Part shown: piece after piece, positions 47,547-58,300 of the stretch
Layout: every line of letters begins with the position of its first letter
Numbering within the stretch: the first letter of the stretch is position 1
Assembly (NCBI RefSeq): GCF_023195885.1
Contig: NZ_JALPKO010000008.1
Coordinates: forward strand, 62,001-126,000
Direction: 5' to 3'
Source of the DNA: Methylonatrum kenyense
GTDB lineage: Bacteria > Pseudomonadota > Gammaproteobacteria > Nitrococcales > Aquisalimonadaceae
DNA length: 64,000 nucleotides
Program-made: the position numbers and the translations under genes
The notes under the pieces: model-generated
The model's database searches: none
Told to the model about the DNA's origin: nothing
Seen by the model: only the letters and a program-made list of their open reading frames with translations

Positions 47547-50500
47547 CCCGTTCCACCCCCCCTTCCCCGCGAGAGACGATCGATGTCGTCTTCATCAAGC
47601 TGCTCGATCCGGTCAAGCAGGTCCGTGCCGTGGACGAACTCGCGCTCCGACTCCGCGGCCGGCGGTTGCCGATCCGGATCGCTGTCGCCCGACGCCAGAT
47701 CGAACACGCGCTCGCCCACGTAATCCACCAGCGCGTTCACCGTGGGGTAGTCGAACAGTAGTGTAGCCGGCAAACTCCGGCCCACGCTGGCGCCGATGGC
47801 GTTACGCAGTTCCACCGACATCAGGGAATCCAGACCCAACTCCCTGAGTGGCTTGCTGCTGCTGAGGGTGTTGCTTTGTTCGTCCAGCCCCAGTATCCGG
47901 CAGGCATCGCTGCGAATCTGCTCCATCAGCAAGGCCCGCCGTTGGTTGGGCGCCGCCGCTTCCATCCTGGCTGCCAGGTCGGCCGGCGCCGTAGCAGGCG
48001 GTGCGGCGTCGGCTACGCGGTCCGCGACCGGCTGCGCCGAGCGGACCCGCGCGGCCGCGTAACGCGCCAGCATCGGTGCGACTCTCCCGTTCTCCCGGGC
48101 GTAGCGATCGAGCCGCTCCCAGTCGGCGGGCAAAACCACGACCCGCGACCACCCGGTAGCCATGGCCGCCTCAAGTGCGGCGAATCCGCGTTGCGGCGGG
48201 ATCAGTCCGTAACCGGCCTCCTCCAGCTGCTCGGTGACGCCGCGCTCCACCGCGGCACCGGCTCCGGACCAGGCACCCCAGCTCACGCTCAAGCCGGGCA
48301 CGCCCAGCGCCCGGCGACGATCCACCAAGCTATCCATGTAGGCGTTGGCAGCGGCGTGGTTGGCCTGCCCTGGGGTTCCGAAGGCTCCCACCAGCGACGA
48401 GTACAGAACAAAGAAATCCAACGGGTCCGCAGCAGTCAGTCGGTCCAGCACAAGGCTCCCCTGAACCTTGGGCCGAAACACGCTACGAAAGCGATGCCAG
48501 CGCTGCTGCAGCAGGGCGCCATCGTCCAACACCCCGGCGCTGTGGATGACACCCCGGAGGGCCGGCATGCCGGTCCGCATTTCCGCCAGAACGCGCGCCA
48601 TTTCCCGTTCGTCGGCGACGTCCACTTGCGCCACCCGGATCTCAACGCCGTCGGCGCGCAGCGACTCGATGATCGCTGCGTCCTCGGCACCGGCCTCGCC
48701 GCGCCCCGTCAACAGCAGATGCCGTGCACCCCGTGAAACCAGCCAGGATGCAGTGAGCAGGCCCAGTCCCCGCAAGCCGCCTGTCACCAGGTAACTACCA
48801 TCCGGCCGTATCCGGGTACCGTCAGCGCACTCGTCCGTCACTGGGGGATGGCAGACCACAAGCTTGCCCACGTGACGACCACGGGCCATGCTCCGGAAAG
48901 CGTTGCGCGTGGCCTGCAAAGTGTAACGGCGGTAGGGCAGGGGCCGAATCTCTCCGCTTTCCAGTTGCCCCATCAGGCTCTGGAGAATCCCGTGAATCCG
49001 CTCCGGTTCCCGCCGTGCCAGCTCGGCAACATCCAGGATGAAGTAACGGATTCCACGGCCAAGTGCCTCGACCTGCTCCGCGGTCCATATGCCGCGCTTG
49101 CCGAGTTCCACGAACCGCCCGCCGCAGGCGGTGACTTCGAAACTTCGCGCCATTTGACGGTCTGTCAGCGAATTCAGTACCACGTCCACACCCCGACCGT
49201 CGGTTATTTCCAGCACCGTGTCGGCGAAATCCGGGGATCGGGAATCCATCACATGGGCAACGCCCATTTCCCTGAGCAAGCGCCGCTTTTCCGCTGAGCC
49301 GGCTGTGGCAAGCACCTCGGCACCCAGGGCCTGGGCCAGCATCACTGCGGCCAGGCCGACACCACCAGCGGCGGAGTGGATCAGCACCCGCTCGCCGGCC
49401 TCCGGGCGGGCGAGTTCCCGTACGGCCAGGTGGGCGGTAAGGAAAACCGAGGGGATGGTGGCAGCGGCCTCGACATCGACACCTGGCGGCACCGGCACCA
49501 CCCAGTCGGCACGCGTCGTGAGATGGGAGGCAAAGCCCCCGGCCAGGGGCAGCGCCACCACCGCATCACCGATGTTCAGGCCGGTTACTCCGGGCCCTAT
49601 CCGAAGCACCGTGCCACTGCATTCGGCGCCGGGCAGGCCGGGATCCCCGGGGTACAGCCCCATGACATTCAGGACATCCCGGAAGTTGAGCGCCGTGGCG
49701 ACGACCCGGACCTCCGCTTCGCCGGGGCCGGGTTCCCGGCGTTCCAGGACCTCAAGACGCAGGTTGTCCAGGGACCCCCGCTCGGAGAACCCCAGCCGAT
49801 AGGGCCCCTGCGGGAGTTCCAGCCAAGGCGCGACGGATGTCTGCTCAACCGGCAATGCGGCTTGTAGCTGCGGCGTCCAGCGCAGACCACGACGGCAGGC
49901 GAGCTCGCTGGACTCCTCCGGCCTGCACAGGACCTCCAGCAGGCATTCCACCGTATCCACCGAAGGATCGGGATCCAGGTCCACATTGGCCAGGCGCAGT
50001 TCCGGATGTTCCAGCACGGCAACCCGACCGAGCCCCCAAAGCACCGCGCCCAGCGGCGACGGAGGCTCGCCATCGGCGCTCGCCGCCTGCGCCCCGCGGG
50101 TGCAGATCCAGAGTCGGGGCGGGTGCTCGCCGCCATGCCGGGCGAGACCCTGGATCAACGCCAGCGCCGCCCCACACCAGCGTTCTTGCTCGATGTCCGT
50201 GGACGCCGCGTCCAGCACCTCGGCCGGAAGACCGTCCAGGGCCCAGAGGTAAACAACCCTGTCCGGCTGCCGGTCGCCGCCGGTCGCGCGGGCGCCAAGC
50301 CAGTTGATCAACGCTCCGGGATCCGCGGGATCAAGCCATGCGGCGGACTCCGTCACCCCATCAACCCCGGTGTTCGCAAACACCAGCTCACAACAGTCGC
50401 CGCGCGCGCGCAACGCTGCCGCTAGCCTCTCGCCCACCCCCCCGGCATCCGCGAAGACAAGCCAGCACTGCTGCCCCTCGTTGCCGGCCGCCGGGGAAAT

Positions 50501-53500
50501 CCCGGCGGATGCATCCCTTTGTGCCAGGACCAGCGCCTGGTCGACACCGTTGCTGCAGTCCGTCTCTGCGGGAACCATGGCGGTGGCGTCGAAGCCCGTC
50601 TCCGTGAGCAGCGTGCGCCAGCGGGAGCGGCCAAGCAGCGGGTAATCCGGCCGCAGTGTGCGGTCCCGGAAACGCCACCAGCCTTCGGTGAGCCCGAATG
50701 TGAGATCCACCCAGCGCTGCGGGCGGACCAGCTCCACCAGCAGCAACCAGCCACCTGGGGCCAGCATGGCATGAAGATGTCCGAGGCTTTGGTGCAGATC
50801 CCGGGTGGCGTGGACCACATTGGAGGCAATGATGATGTCGACGCTGCCGGCCGGGATACCCTGGGCCTCGGGATCACACTCCAGATCCAGAAGACGGTAA
50901 TCCACGAAGGGGTAATCCCGGAACGCTTCCTTCGCCCGGGACAGGAACAGCGGTGAAACATCGGTGAACAGGTAACTGGCGTTGTCCGCGGCAAGCAGGG
51001 GCAGCACCGAGGCGGAGGTGGCACCGGTACCTGCACCCACTTCCAGCACCCGCAGCGGCCGGTCCTTTGGCCAGACCTGAAGCGCCTCCCGCAACGCATC
51101 CGCCACCAGCGCATTGTAGGTCCGCTGGGAGGGCGAGTGCCGCTGCAATTGCTCGGCATCGCTGAGATCACCGGCGGGAAAAAGTAACTGCAGGGGATCG
51201 GTGGTGCCAGCCAGTGCCTCACCAAGTGCCGTTCCACAACGCTCCGTCAATGTCAGCACCGGGCCGAACGCCGGGAATTCGGTCTTCAGCATCTCCATGG
51301 CATCGTTGCCAGTGGCCGGGGGTTTCGCCAGCCAGCGAAGCGTTCCGCCATCCAGGGACACCAGACCGTCCTCCTCGAGCATGGCGAGGCACCGCCGGAA
51401 GAGCTGGCGCTGTTCCGGAATCACGCCCAGGCGCTCTGTCAGTCCGTCAACTGCGACCGGTTGGTCGCTGTCGGCATCCAGCCCCAAAAACGCCAGGGCA
51501 CGGACCACGTAGCCGGTGCAGACGCGGTCGAGGGCCGGACGCAAGTTCTCGAAGCCGTCCAGTCCGGTCTCGCGTGTATGCGCGGGCAGACGTGGCTGCA
51601 GCGCCGTTCCCACCGACTCCAGCGTTGGCAGGGAAGGCTGCTGCGCATCGCCCGGTACGGGCTGCCAGGCGATGCGGTACAGCCAATCGCTCACGTCCCT
51701 CTCCAGCAAGCGCTCCAGGGTTGCCTGCTCGACGTAGCGGAACACCACGCCCTCCAGCTCGGCAACGATGCGACCCGAATCCTCCGCCAGTCGGATGCGG
51801 GCACGAAGACTGTCGTCACCGCCGGGAGCCCGCTCCAGCTCGACCAGGCTCCAGAGGCGCCCCTTCAGGGCCGTGTGGCAGATCACGCGGGAGAAGCTCA
51901 CCGGGATCGGCAGTACGTGCATGCGATCACCGGCATCGCCTGCCGCCGCCACGGCCACGAGTTGCATGCCGGCATCCAGCAGCGCCGGGTGCAGGTGGTA
52001 GTCCGACACCTCGGAGTCCAACACCGCGGGCGCTTCGACCAGTCCCAGTGCCTGCCCCTGTCCACGCCAGAACTGGCGCAGACCGCGGAAACGCTCGCCG
52101 AAGCCCAGGCCACACCTGGCATAGTCGGCATACAGCCCCTCCGCGGAGCCCTCCTCCATGGACCGGCGCAGCGCATCCAGGTCCAGCGCCTCCGGCGCGC
52201 TCGCTTCACTTCCGAATTCGCCGGATGCGTGCAGGCGCCAGGCCCCGCCAGACCCGCCATCGGCGAACACCTGAAAGCACGCTGCCTGCCTACCCTCCCC
52301 GGCGATGATCACCTGCAGCCGCCTGCTCTCTTCCGCCTGCAGCACCATGGGCTCGGCGATCTGGACCTCCCGAAGCGTTGTCTGACCGTTGCCTGCGGTG
52401 GAAAGCCTGGCGGCAGCAAGCGTGGCTTCAAGGAAAGCGGTGGCAGGGAATACCATCCGGCCCAGAACACGATGGTCCGGCAGGAATGCCAGTTGCCGCG
52501 GATCAATCAGCGACTCGAACACCGTGCCCCGCAGCGCGGGCGACTCCAGTCGACGCTGGACCAAGGGGTGCAGGGAATCCGCCAGCGGAACGGCCGGTGT
52601 ACGGGCCTCCACCATGAATCTGTCGCGGCGGAACGGGTAGCTGGGAAGGCGGAGCCGACGACGCGGATAGTCCCGGTCGAGGCCCTGCCAATCGACCGGA
52701 GCACCGTGCACATGCAGTCGCGCCAGCGACTCCAGCAGGTCCCTCCAGTCATCCCGCCCCCGCCGCAGGGACGGCAGCCAGAGAGCCTGTGCCGAGTCAC
52801 CGCACTCCCGCGCCAGCCCAAGAAGTACCGGATGCGGACCGATCTCCACGAAGGCATTGCAGCCGGCCTCCGCGAGCGCCCGAACGGAATCCGTGAACCG
52901 GACCGGTTCACGGACATGCCGGCGCCAGTAGTCCGGTCGCGTGATCTCCTCGCCGGTCACGAGCCGGCCGCTGAGGTTGGACACCAGCCGCCGCTCGGGC
53001 GGCCGGAACGTCACGGTATCGGCCACGGCTTCGAAGGCATCCAGCATGGGCTCCATGAGAGCGGAGTGAAACGCATGGGAAACCTTGAGCGGGCGCACCT
53101 CGACGCCATCCGCCGAGAGCTTGTCCAACAACCGCCTTACAGCCTGTTCCGAGCCCGACACCACGGTCTGGACAGGGCTGTTGAAGGCCGCGACTGAGAC
53201 CGGCTCGGCAAGCGACTCCAATAGGGCGAGGACACGCTCGGCCGGCGCGTGCACTGCCACCATCCGGCCGCCTGGGGGCTGGGCCTGCATCAGCCGGCCC
53301 CGTTCGGCGATCAAGCGCAGGCCGTCCTCCACACTGAACACACCGGCAACACAGGCGGCCGCATACTCGCCGACACTGTGGCCGAGCACGACATCGGGTT
53401 CGATGCCCCAGGATCTCCACAGGCTGGCCAGCGCCACCTCCAGGGAAAACAGCGCCGGCTGGGTATACCGGGTCTGGTCCAGCAGGCCATCGTCGCCATC

Positions 53501-55348
53501 GCCGTGGACCAGTTCCAGTAGCGATTGACCGTACTGCTGCTGAAACACCGCGTCGCAGCGATCCAGCACCCGGGCGAAGGTCGGCGAGCTCTGGTACAGG
53601 CCGCGGCCCATACCGGGATACTGGGATCCCTGGCCCGTGAACAGGAACGCCACCCTGGGGCGCCGGCTGCTTTCCAGCTGATTCAGTATCAGGCCGTCCG
53701 AGACGCCCCCTGCCGCAAAGCCCTGCAGTGCCTGACCCGCCCCGGCGGCATCGGCGCATACCAGTGCAAGGCGATGGTGCAAGTGACTGCGCCCGCAACC
53801 GGCAGTATGGCAGACGTCGCCCAGCGCCTGCCCCGGCTCGGACTGCAGCTGCCCGGCCATCCGCCCGGCCAGGTCCCGCAACGCATCCTCGCTCCGCGCT
53901 GACAGGGTCAGCAGGTGCAGTGACCGATCCGGGGAAGCTTCCTCTGATTCGCGGACCGGTGGCGCTTCCAGGATGAGATGAGCGTTGGTGCCACTTGCAC
54001 CGAAGGAGCTGACTCCCGCCAGGCGCCTGCCGTCGATGGCTGGCCAGTCGCATAGCTCGGTCGGAATGCGGAACGGATACCGGTTCCAGTCCACCTTGGG
54101 TGTCGGCTGCCGCAGGTGAAGGTGGGGCGGAATCTGACCGTGCCGAAGCATCAGCACAACCTTGAGCAAGCCGGCGACACCGGCAGCCGACTCCAGGTGG
54201 CCTATGTTGGTCTTGACCGACCCCAGGTACAGGGGCTGCTCGCGCGCGGCCGGTTGAAACACCTCGCCCAGGGCTTCCAGTTCAATGGGATCCCCCAGGG
54301 GCGTGCCGGTGCCATGGGCCTCCAGATACCCCAGCGACGCGGGCTCCACATCGCCACCACGCAGTGCTTCGCGCAGCAGTGCGACCTGGGCCGGACCGTT
54401 GGGAACCGACAGGCCGCTGCTGGGGCCGTCCTGGTTTACCGCCGAACTCCTAATGACAGCGTGGATGCGGTCGCCGTCAGCCAGCGCACGGGCCAAGGGC
54501 TTGAGGATCACCACGCCGCAACCTTCGGCACGCACATAGCCGTCGGCATCGGCATCGAAGGTCTTGCAGCGGCCATCGGCGGACAACATGCCCCAGCGGG
54601 ACATGGCGACGAAGGGTTCCGGGGAGAGAATCAGGTTGACACCGCCGGCAACTGCCACGGCGCACTCGTCGGACTGCAGGCTGCGACAGGCACGGTCCAC
54701 CGCCACCAGCGACGAGGAACAGGCCGTATCCAGGGTAATTGCGGGGCCATGCAGCCCCAGCACGTAAGCCAGCCGGCCGGCAATGGCGTTGAGCGCGGTG
54801 CCGGAGATCAGGTACGCGTCCAGGTCCCGCGGGCTGACATACTGCAACTGGCGGTGCAAATAGTCGGTGGCGGTGGCGCCGATGAACACCCCGGCACCGG
54901 AGTCCCGCAGGGAGTCCGGGGCAATCCCGGCATCCTCCAGGGCCTCCCAGGCGGTCTCCAGCAGCACCCGCTGCTGGGGATCCATGCACAGCGCCTCGCG
55001 CGGGGAAATGCCGAAGAAATCCGGGTCGAAATGGTCCATATCCGGAACGATCCCGGCCCGGCGGGTATGGCTCTTGCCCGGGGTTCCGCGCCTGGGGTCG
55101 TAATACGCGTCGGAACGCCAGCGCTCTTCGGGGATCTCCCCGATGGCGTCTACCCCACCCTGCAGCAGCTCCCAGTAGGCGTCCGGACTGTTACCGGCGC
55201 CTGGCAGTCGGCAGCCGATTCCGACAATGGCCACGGCTTGCCGCGCCTGTCCCCGCAGGCTGTCCAACTGCGCCTGCAGCGATTTGATGGCGACGACAGC
55301 ACTCTTCAGTCGTTCGCGGTGATCCCCCCGCTCCGGCTCAGACCCCAT
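47543..55348 (-). CDS. Type I PKS module 2: KS-AT-DH-cMT-ER-KR-ACP
   Basis: 2601 residues from the ATG at 55348 ([20 protein letters not shown]). A frame opening 80 codons earlier is only an out-of-frame read of the upstream gene's end. KS is 38-460 (Cys210, His345, His384). AT is 565-870 (Ser658; HAFH 758-761). DH is 922-1205 (HRVLGRMVFP from His959; Asp1125). cMT is about 1250-1610 (LEVGAGTGA 1435-1443). ER is 1845-2165 (AAGGVGLAAV). KR is 2180-2375 (TGGLRGLG; LDD 2274-2276, B-type; Ser2317/2318; His2331 at the Tyr position). The ACP Ser is 2508. Expected output: an alpha-methyl, fully saturated unit. The C-terminal docking tail contains 'LLDRIEQLDEDDIDRLSRG'. It overlaps the loading gene by 11 bases. 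Confidence 0.95.
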   Translation of the reverse strand: MGSEPERGDHRERLKSAVVAIKSLQAQLDSLRGQARQAVAIVGIGCRLPGAGNSPDAYWELLQGGVDAIGEIPEERWRSDAYYDPRRGTPGKSHTRRAGIVPDMDHFDPDFFGISPREALCMDPQQRVLLETAWEALEDAGIAPDSLRDSGAGVFIGATATDYLHRQLQYVSPRDLDAYLISGTALNAIAGRLAYVLGLHGPAITLDTACSSSLVAVDRACRSLQSDECAVAVAGGVNLILSPEPFVAMSRWGMLSADGRCKTFDADADGYVRAEGCGVVILKPLARALADGDRIHAVIRSSAVNQDGPSSGLSVPNGPAQVALLREALRGGDVEPASLGYLEAHGTGTPLGDPIELEALGEVFQPAAREQPLYLGSVKTNIGHLESAAGVAGLLKVVLMLRHGQIPPHLHLRQPTPKVDWNRYPFRIPTELCDWPAIDGRRLAGVSSFGASGTNAHLILEAPPVRESEEASPDRSLHLLTLSARSEDALRDLAGRMAGQLQSEPGQALGDVCHTAGCGRSHLHHRLALVCADAAGAGQALQGFAAGGVSDGLILNQLESSRRPRVAFLFTGQGSQYPGMGRGLYQSSPTFARVLDRCDAVFQQQYGQSLLELVHGDGDDGLLDQTRYTQPALFSLEVALASLWRSWGIEPDVVLGHSVGEYAAACVAGVFSVEDGLRLIAERGRLMQAQPPGGRMVAVHAPAERVLALLESLAEPVSVAAFNSPVQTVVSGSEQAVRRLLDKLSADGVEVRPLKVSHAFHSALMEPMLDAFEAVADTVTFRPPERRLVSNLSGRLVTGEEITRPDYWRRHVREPVRFTDSVRALAEAGCNAFVEIGPHPVLLGLARECGDSAQALWLPSLRRGRDDWRDLLESLARLHVHGAPVDWQGLDRDYPRRRLRLPSYPFRRDRFMVEARTPAVPLADSLHPLVQRRLESPALRGTVFESLIDPRQLAFLPDHRVLGRMVFPATAFLEATLAAARLSTAGNGQTTLREVQIAEPMVLQAEESRRLQVIIAGEGRQAACFQVFADGGSGGAWRLHASGEFGSEASAPEALDLDALRRSMEEGSAEGLYADYARCGLGFGERFRGLRQFWRGQGQALGLVEAPAVLDSEVSDYHLHPALLDAGMQLVAVAAAGDAGDRMHVLPIPVSFSRVICHTALKGRLWSLVELERAPGGDDSLRARIRLAEDSGRIVAELEGVVFRYVEQATLERLLERDVSDWLYRIAWQPVPGDAQQPSLPTLESVGTALQPRLPAHTRETGLDGFENLRPALDRVCTGYVVRALAFLGLDADSDQPVAVDGLTERLGVIPEQRQLFRRCLAMLEEDGLVSLDGGTLRWLAKPPATGNDAMEMLKTEFPAFGPVLTLTERCGTALGEALAGTTDPLQLLFPAGDLSDAEQLQRHSPSQRTYNALVADALREALQVWPKDRPLRVLEVGAGTGATSASVLPLLAADNASYLFTDVSPLFLSRAKEAFRDYPFVDYRLLDLECDPEAQGIPAGSVDIIIASNVVHATRDLHQSLGHLHAMLAPGGWLLLVELVRPQRWVDLTFGLTEGWWRFRDRTLRPDYPLLGRSRWRTLLTETGFDATAMVPAETDCSNGVDQALVLAQRDASAGISPAAGNEGQQCWLVFADAGGVGERLAAALRARGDCCELVFANTGVDGVTESAAWLDPADPGALINWLGARATGGDRQPDRVVYLWALDGLPAEVLDAASTDIEQERWCGAALALIQGLARHGGEHPPRLWICTRGAQAASADGEPPSPLGAVLWGLGRVAVLEHPELRLANVDLDPDPSVDTVECLLEVLCRPEESSELACRRGLRWTPQLQAALPVEQTSVAPWLELPQGPYRLGFSERGSLDNLRLEVLERREPGPGEAEVRVVATALNFRDVLNVMGLYPGDPGLPGAECSGTVLRIGPGVTGLNIGDAVVALPLAGGFASHLTTRADWVVPVPPGVDVEAAATIPSVFLTAHLAVRELARPEAGERVLIHSAAGGVGLAAVMLAQALGAEVLATAGSAEKRRLLREMGVAHVMDSRSPDFADTVLEITDGRGVDVVLNSLTDRQMARSFEVTACGGRFVELGKRGIWTAEQVEALGRGIRYFILDVAELARREPERIHGILQSLMGQLESGEIRPLPYRRYTLQATRNAFRSMARGRHVGKLVVCHPPVTDECADGTRIRPDGSYLVTGGLRGLGLLTASWLVSRGARHLLLTGRGEAGAEDAAIIESLRADGVEIRVAQVDVADEREMARVLAEMRTGMPALRGVIHSAGVLDDGALLQQRWHRFRSVFRPKVQGSLVLDRLTAADPLDFFVLYSSLVGAFGTPGQANHAAANAYMDSLVDRRRALGVPGLSVSWGAWSGAGAAVERGVTEQLEEAGYGLIPPQRGFAALEAAMATGWSRVVVLPADWERLDRYARENGRVAPMLARYAAARVRSAQPVADRVADAAPPATAPADLAARMEAAAPNQRRALLMEQIRSDACRILGLDEQSNTLSSSKPLRELGLDSLMSVELRNAIGASVGRSLPATLLFDYPTVNALVDYVGERVFDLASGDSDPDRQPPAAESEREFVHGTDLLDRIEQLDEDDIDRLSRGRGGGTG

Positions 55349-58300
55349 GATCGCGTCCCGACCTCCCGCCCCCGAGGACCCGTGCCACCTCGTCATCCAG
55401 AAGCGAGGCAAGGTCCTCTTCCCGGAGCACGTCCAGTTGCGCGTCGCCGTCAGCGCGGCTCGTGTGGCTTGTCGCGGTGATGGCCTGGTCCTTGCCGCCA
55501 AGCACCTCAAGGAGATACTTTGCAAGCGCCCGCACCGAAGGGTGCTGGAAGGCCGCAGTGCTTGGCAGGCGCAGCCCGAACGCCGCATCCAGCCGGCGCC
55601 GCAACTGGACAGTCATCAGCGAATCCATGCCCAGACTGAAAAAGCCCTGCCCATCATCGCGCAGATCCAGGACATCGGCACGCAGAATCCCCGCCACCTG
55701 CTCCCGAATGTGATCCTGAAGCAACTGCAGCGCCTCGTCCGGCGGGGCCTCGCGCACCGCCGCGAGCAGCTCCGGCTCCCCCGGTTCCTGGTCAACACCT
55801 GCCTCCCCTACCGGTTCACCGGTCCCCAAGCGGGCCAGCAGCGGCCGCCGGCGCCGGGCCTCGTAAACCGGCCGAAACACCGGCCAGTCCACTGACGCGA
55901 CCGTCATTTGCGGGGCGTCGCCGGACAGCAGGACCTCCAGTGCGGACAGCGCCGCCGCGGCAGGCATGCGGCGCACGCCGTAGCGCCGGAACAGTTCATC
56001 CAGCTCCAGGGACGAGCCGCCGCCCTCCCACCAGCCCCAGTTCACGCTCAGGGCCGGCAAACCCTGGGCGTGACGCCACTGCGCCAGGGCATCCAGAAAC
56101 TGGTTGGCGGCGGCATAATGAGCCAATCCCGCAGAGCCCCAAACGGCGGCCGCCGAGGAAAACAGGACGAAGAACGCCGGCTCCGCGGAGCGGCAGAGAC
56201 GGTCCAGCACCCAGGCACCTGTGACTTTCGCGCGGAAAACGCGCTCCAGGTCCTCCGGTGCCAGCGTATCCAGTGAACGTGTCTCGATCAGGCCGGCGGC
56301 GTGGATCACCCCGCCCAGCGCCGGTAGTTCCGTTCCGAAACGCCGGAACACCGCCGCCATGGCATCCTGGTCCGCCACGTCGGCGGCCACCGGTATCACG
56401 GTGACCTCACGACCTTCCAAGGCCCGAATTTCCTCCACCACCCTGGCGGCGGGATGCTCCGCCCCCAGGCTGTCCCAGGCCTCGCGCCCGGGAACACCGG
56501 TACGCCCGGTCAGCACCAGGGTCCGTGCGCCCCTGTCCGCCAGCCAGCGGGCCAGGCGCATGCCCAGGCGGCCGAGGCCGCCGGTGACCAGATAGGATGC
56601 TTGCGGGTCCAGCTTAAGCGGCGCGGTGCTGGCCACCTGTGCCGAAACCAGTCTGGGCACGTGGCGCTCGCCGTCCCGCAGCGCGACCTGATCCTCGTCA
56701 TCGCCGGACAGCAGTTCGGCGCACAGCGCCAATGCCGCGGTCCGCGCGGAATCCGTGGGCGCCAGGTCCACCAGGCCGCCCCAATCATCCGGGTGCTCCA
56801 GGGAAAGGACCCGACCCAGGCCCCAGAGCGGCGCCTGAGCAAGGGCCTGGCCTGTACCAGTCGGGCACTGGGCACCACGAGTAACCAGCCAGAGTCGGGG
56901 GGCGAATTCGCGGGCATGTGCAGCCAGGGCCTGGTGGAACCGGGTTACGCTCTCGCAACCCAGCAACCGTGCCCGGTCCAATTCCTCCGGAGACTCGGGT
57001 GCACGCTCTCCGGCATCCAGGCTCCACAGATGCACGACCCCGTCCAAGGCCTTGCTGTGGTCAGCCAGGTGCTCGGACAGCAGGCGCTGGTAATGCTCGG
57101 CGCGCTCCGGGTCGAGTTCCACCGCCATGTCGTTCCGCTGACGAAAGGCTGAACCGGCATGGCACAGCAGAACCCGGTGCCCACGGGCACGGAGCTCCTC
57201 CGCCAGCGCATGGCCCACCCCGCCGGTGTCAGCGAACACAAGCCAGTGGCGCGCCGCTCCCGGATCGGCACCGTTACGCTGCTCGCCGGCCTTCGCCGGC
57301 CCGGCAACCTCCCAGCGCAGGGTATGAAACCAGTCGGCTTCGGCTTGCGCCGGCGCGCCCGTGGCCGATGTTCCCTGACCGCTGCGGGACATGAACCAAT
57401 AGCGCTTGCGTTGCCACGGGTATGTGGGCAGATCAATCGACACATGGCCCGCGGCCGCATGGACGCCGGCCCAGTCGATCTCCGCGCCGAGCCGGTACAA
57501 GGCGGCAACAGTATTCAGTAATCCATCCCGATCCGGGGCCTCGCGGGCCAGCGTGTAAAGCCATTCCGGCTCGCGGCCCGGATGATCAGCAAGACAGGCC
57601 TGCCCCATGGCGGACAGCACCGGGTGGGGCCCCAACTCCAGCACGGCGTCCGCACCGCTGGCCACCAGGGCCTGGACGCCCTCGTGGAAGCGCACTGGCT
57701 GGCGGATATGGCGAACCCAGTAGTCCGCCGATGTCATGCCATCGCGGGACCGCGCCCCGGTGACATTGGAAACCACCTCGATTGTCGGCCGGGCGTACCG
57801 AATGCGGCCGGCGACCTCGGCGAACGCTTCCAGCATCGGCTCCATCAGTGGGGAATGAAACGCATGGGAAACCTGCAGGGGCACCACCCTGTAGCCCTGC
57901 CGCTCGAACGCCTGACCCAACCGCCCCAGGGCATCGCTGCGCCCCGACAACACCACGTTCTCGGGACCGTTATACGCGGCCACGGAAACGTCCTGTTCCC
58001 CCGAGGCCCGCAGATCCGCCTCCACTTGCCCGGCCGGCGCCAGCACCGCCAGCATTCCACCCTCCCTGGGCAAGGCGCTCATCAACCGGCCGCGGGCAGC
58101 GATCAGCCGAAGCCCATCCTCCAGGCTGAACACCCCGGCCACACAGGCGGCGACGTACTCCCCCACACTGTGGCCCATGACCACCGAGGGCCGGATCCCC
58201 CAGGATTCCAATAGCCTGGCCAGGGCGTATTCCACGGCGAACAATGCTGGTTGGGTGTTGGCCGTATCGTTCAGCACGGCCTCCCCTCCCCGGTCCGGAT

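Noticed and set aside
55349-55588. Extra 80 codons upstream of the module 2 PKS start
   Set aside because: This stretch is an out-of-frame reading of the loading PKS C-terminus. The ATG at 55348 is followed by a normal docking helix.
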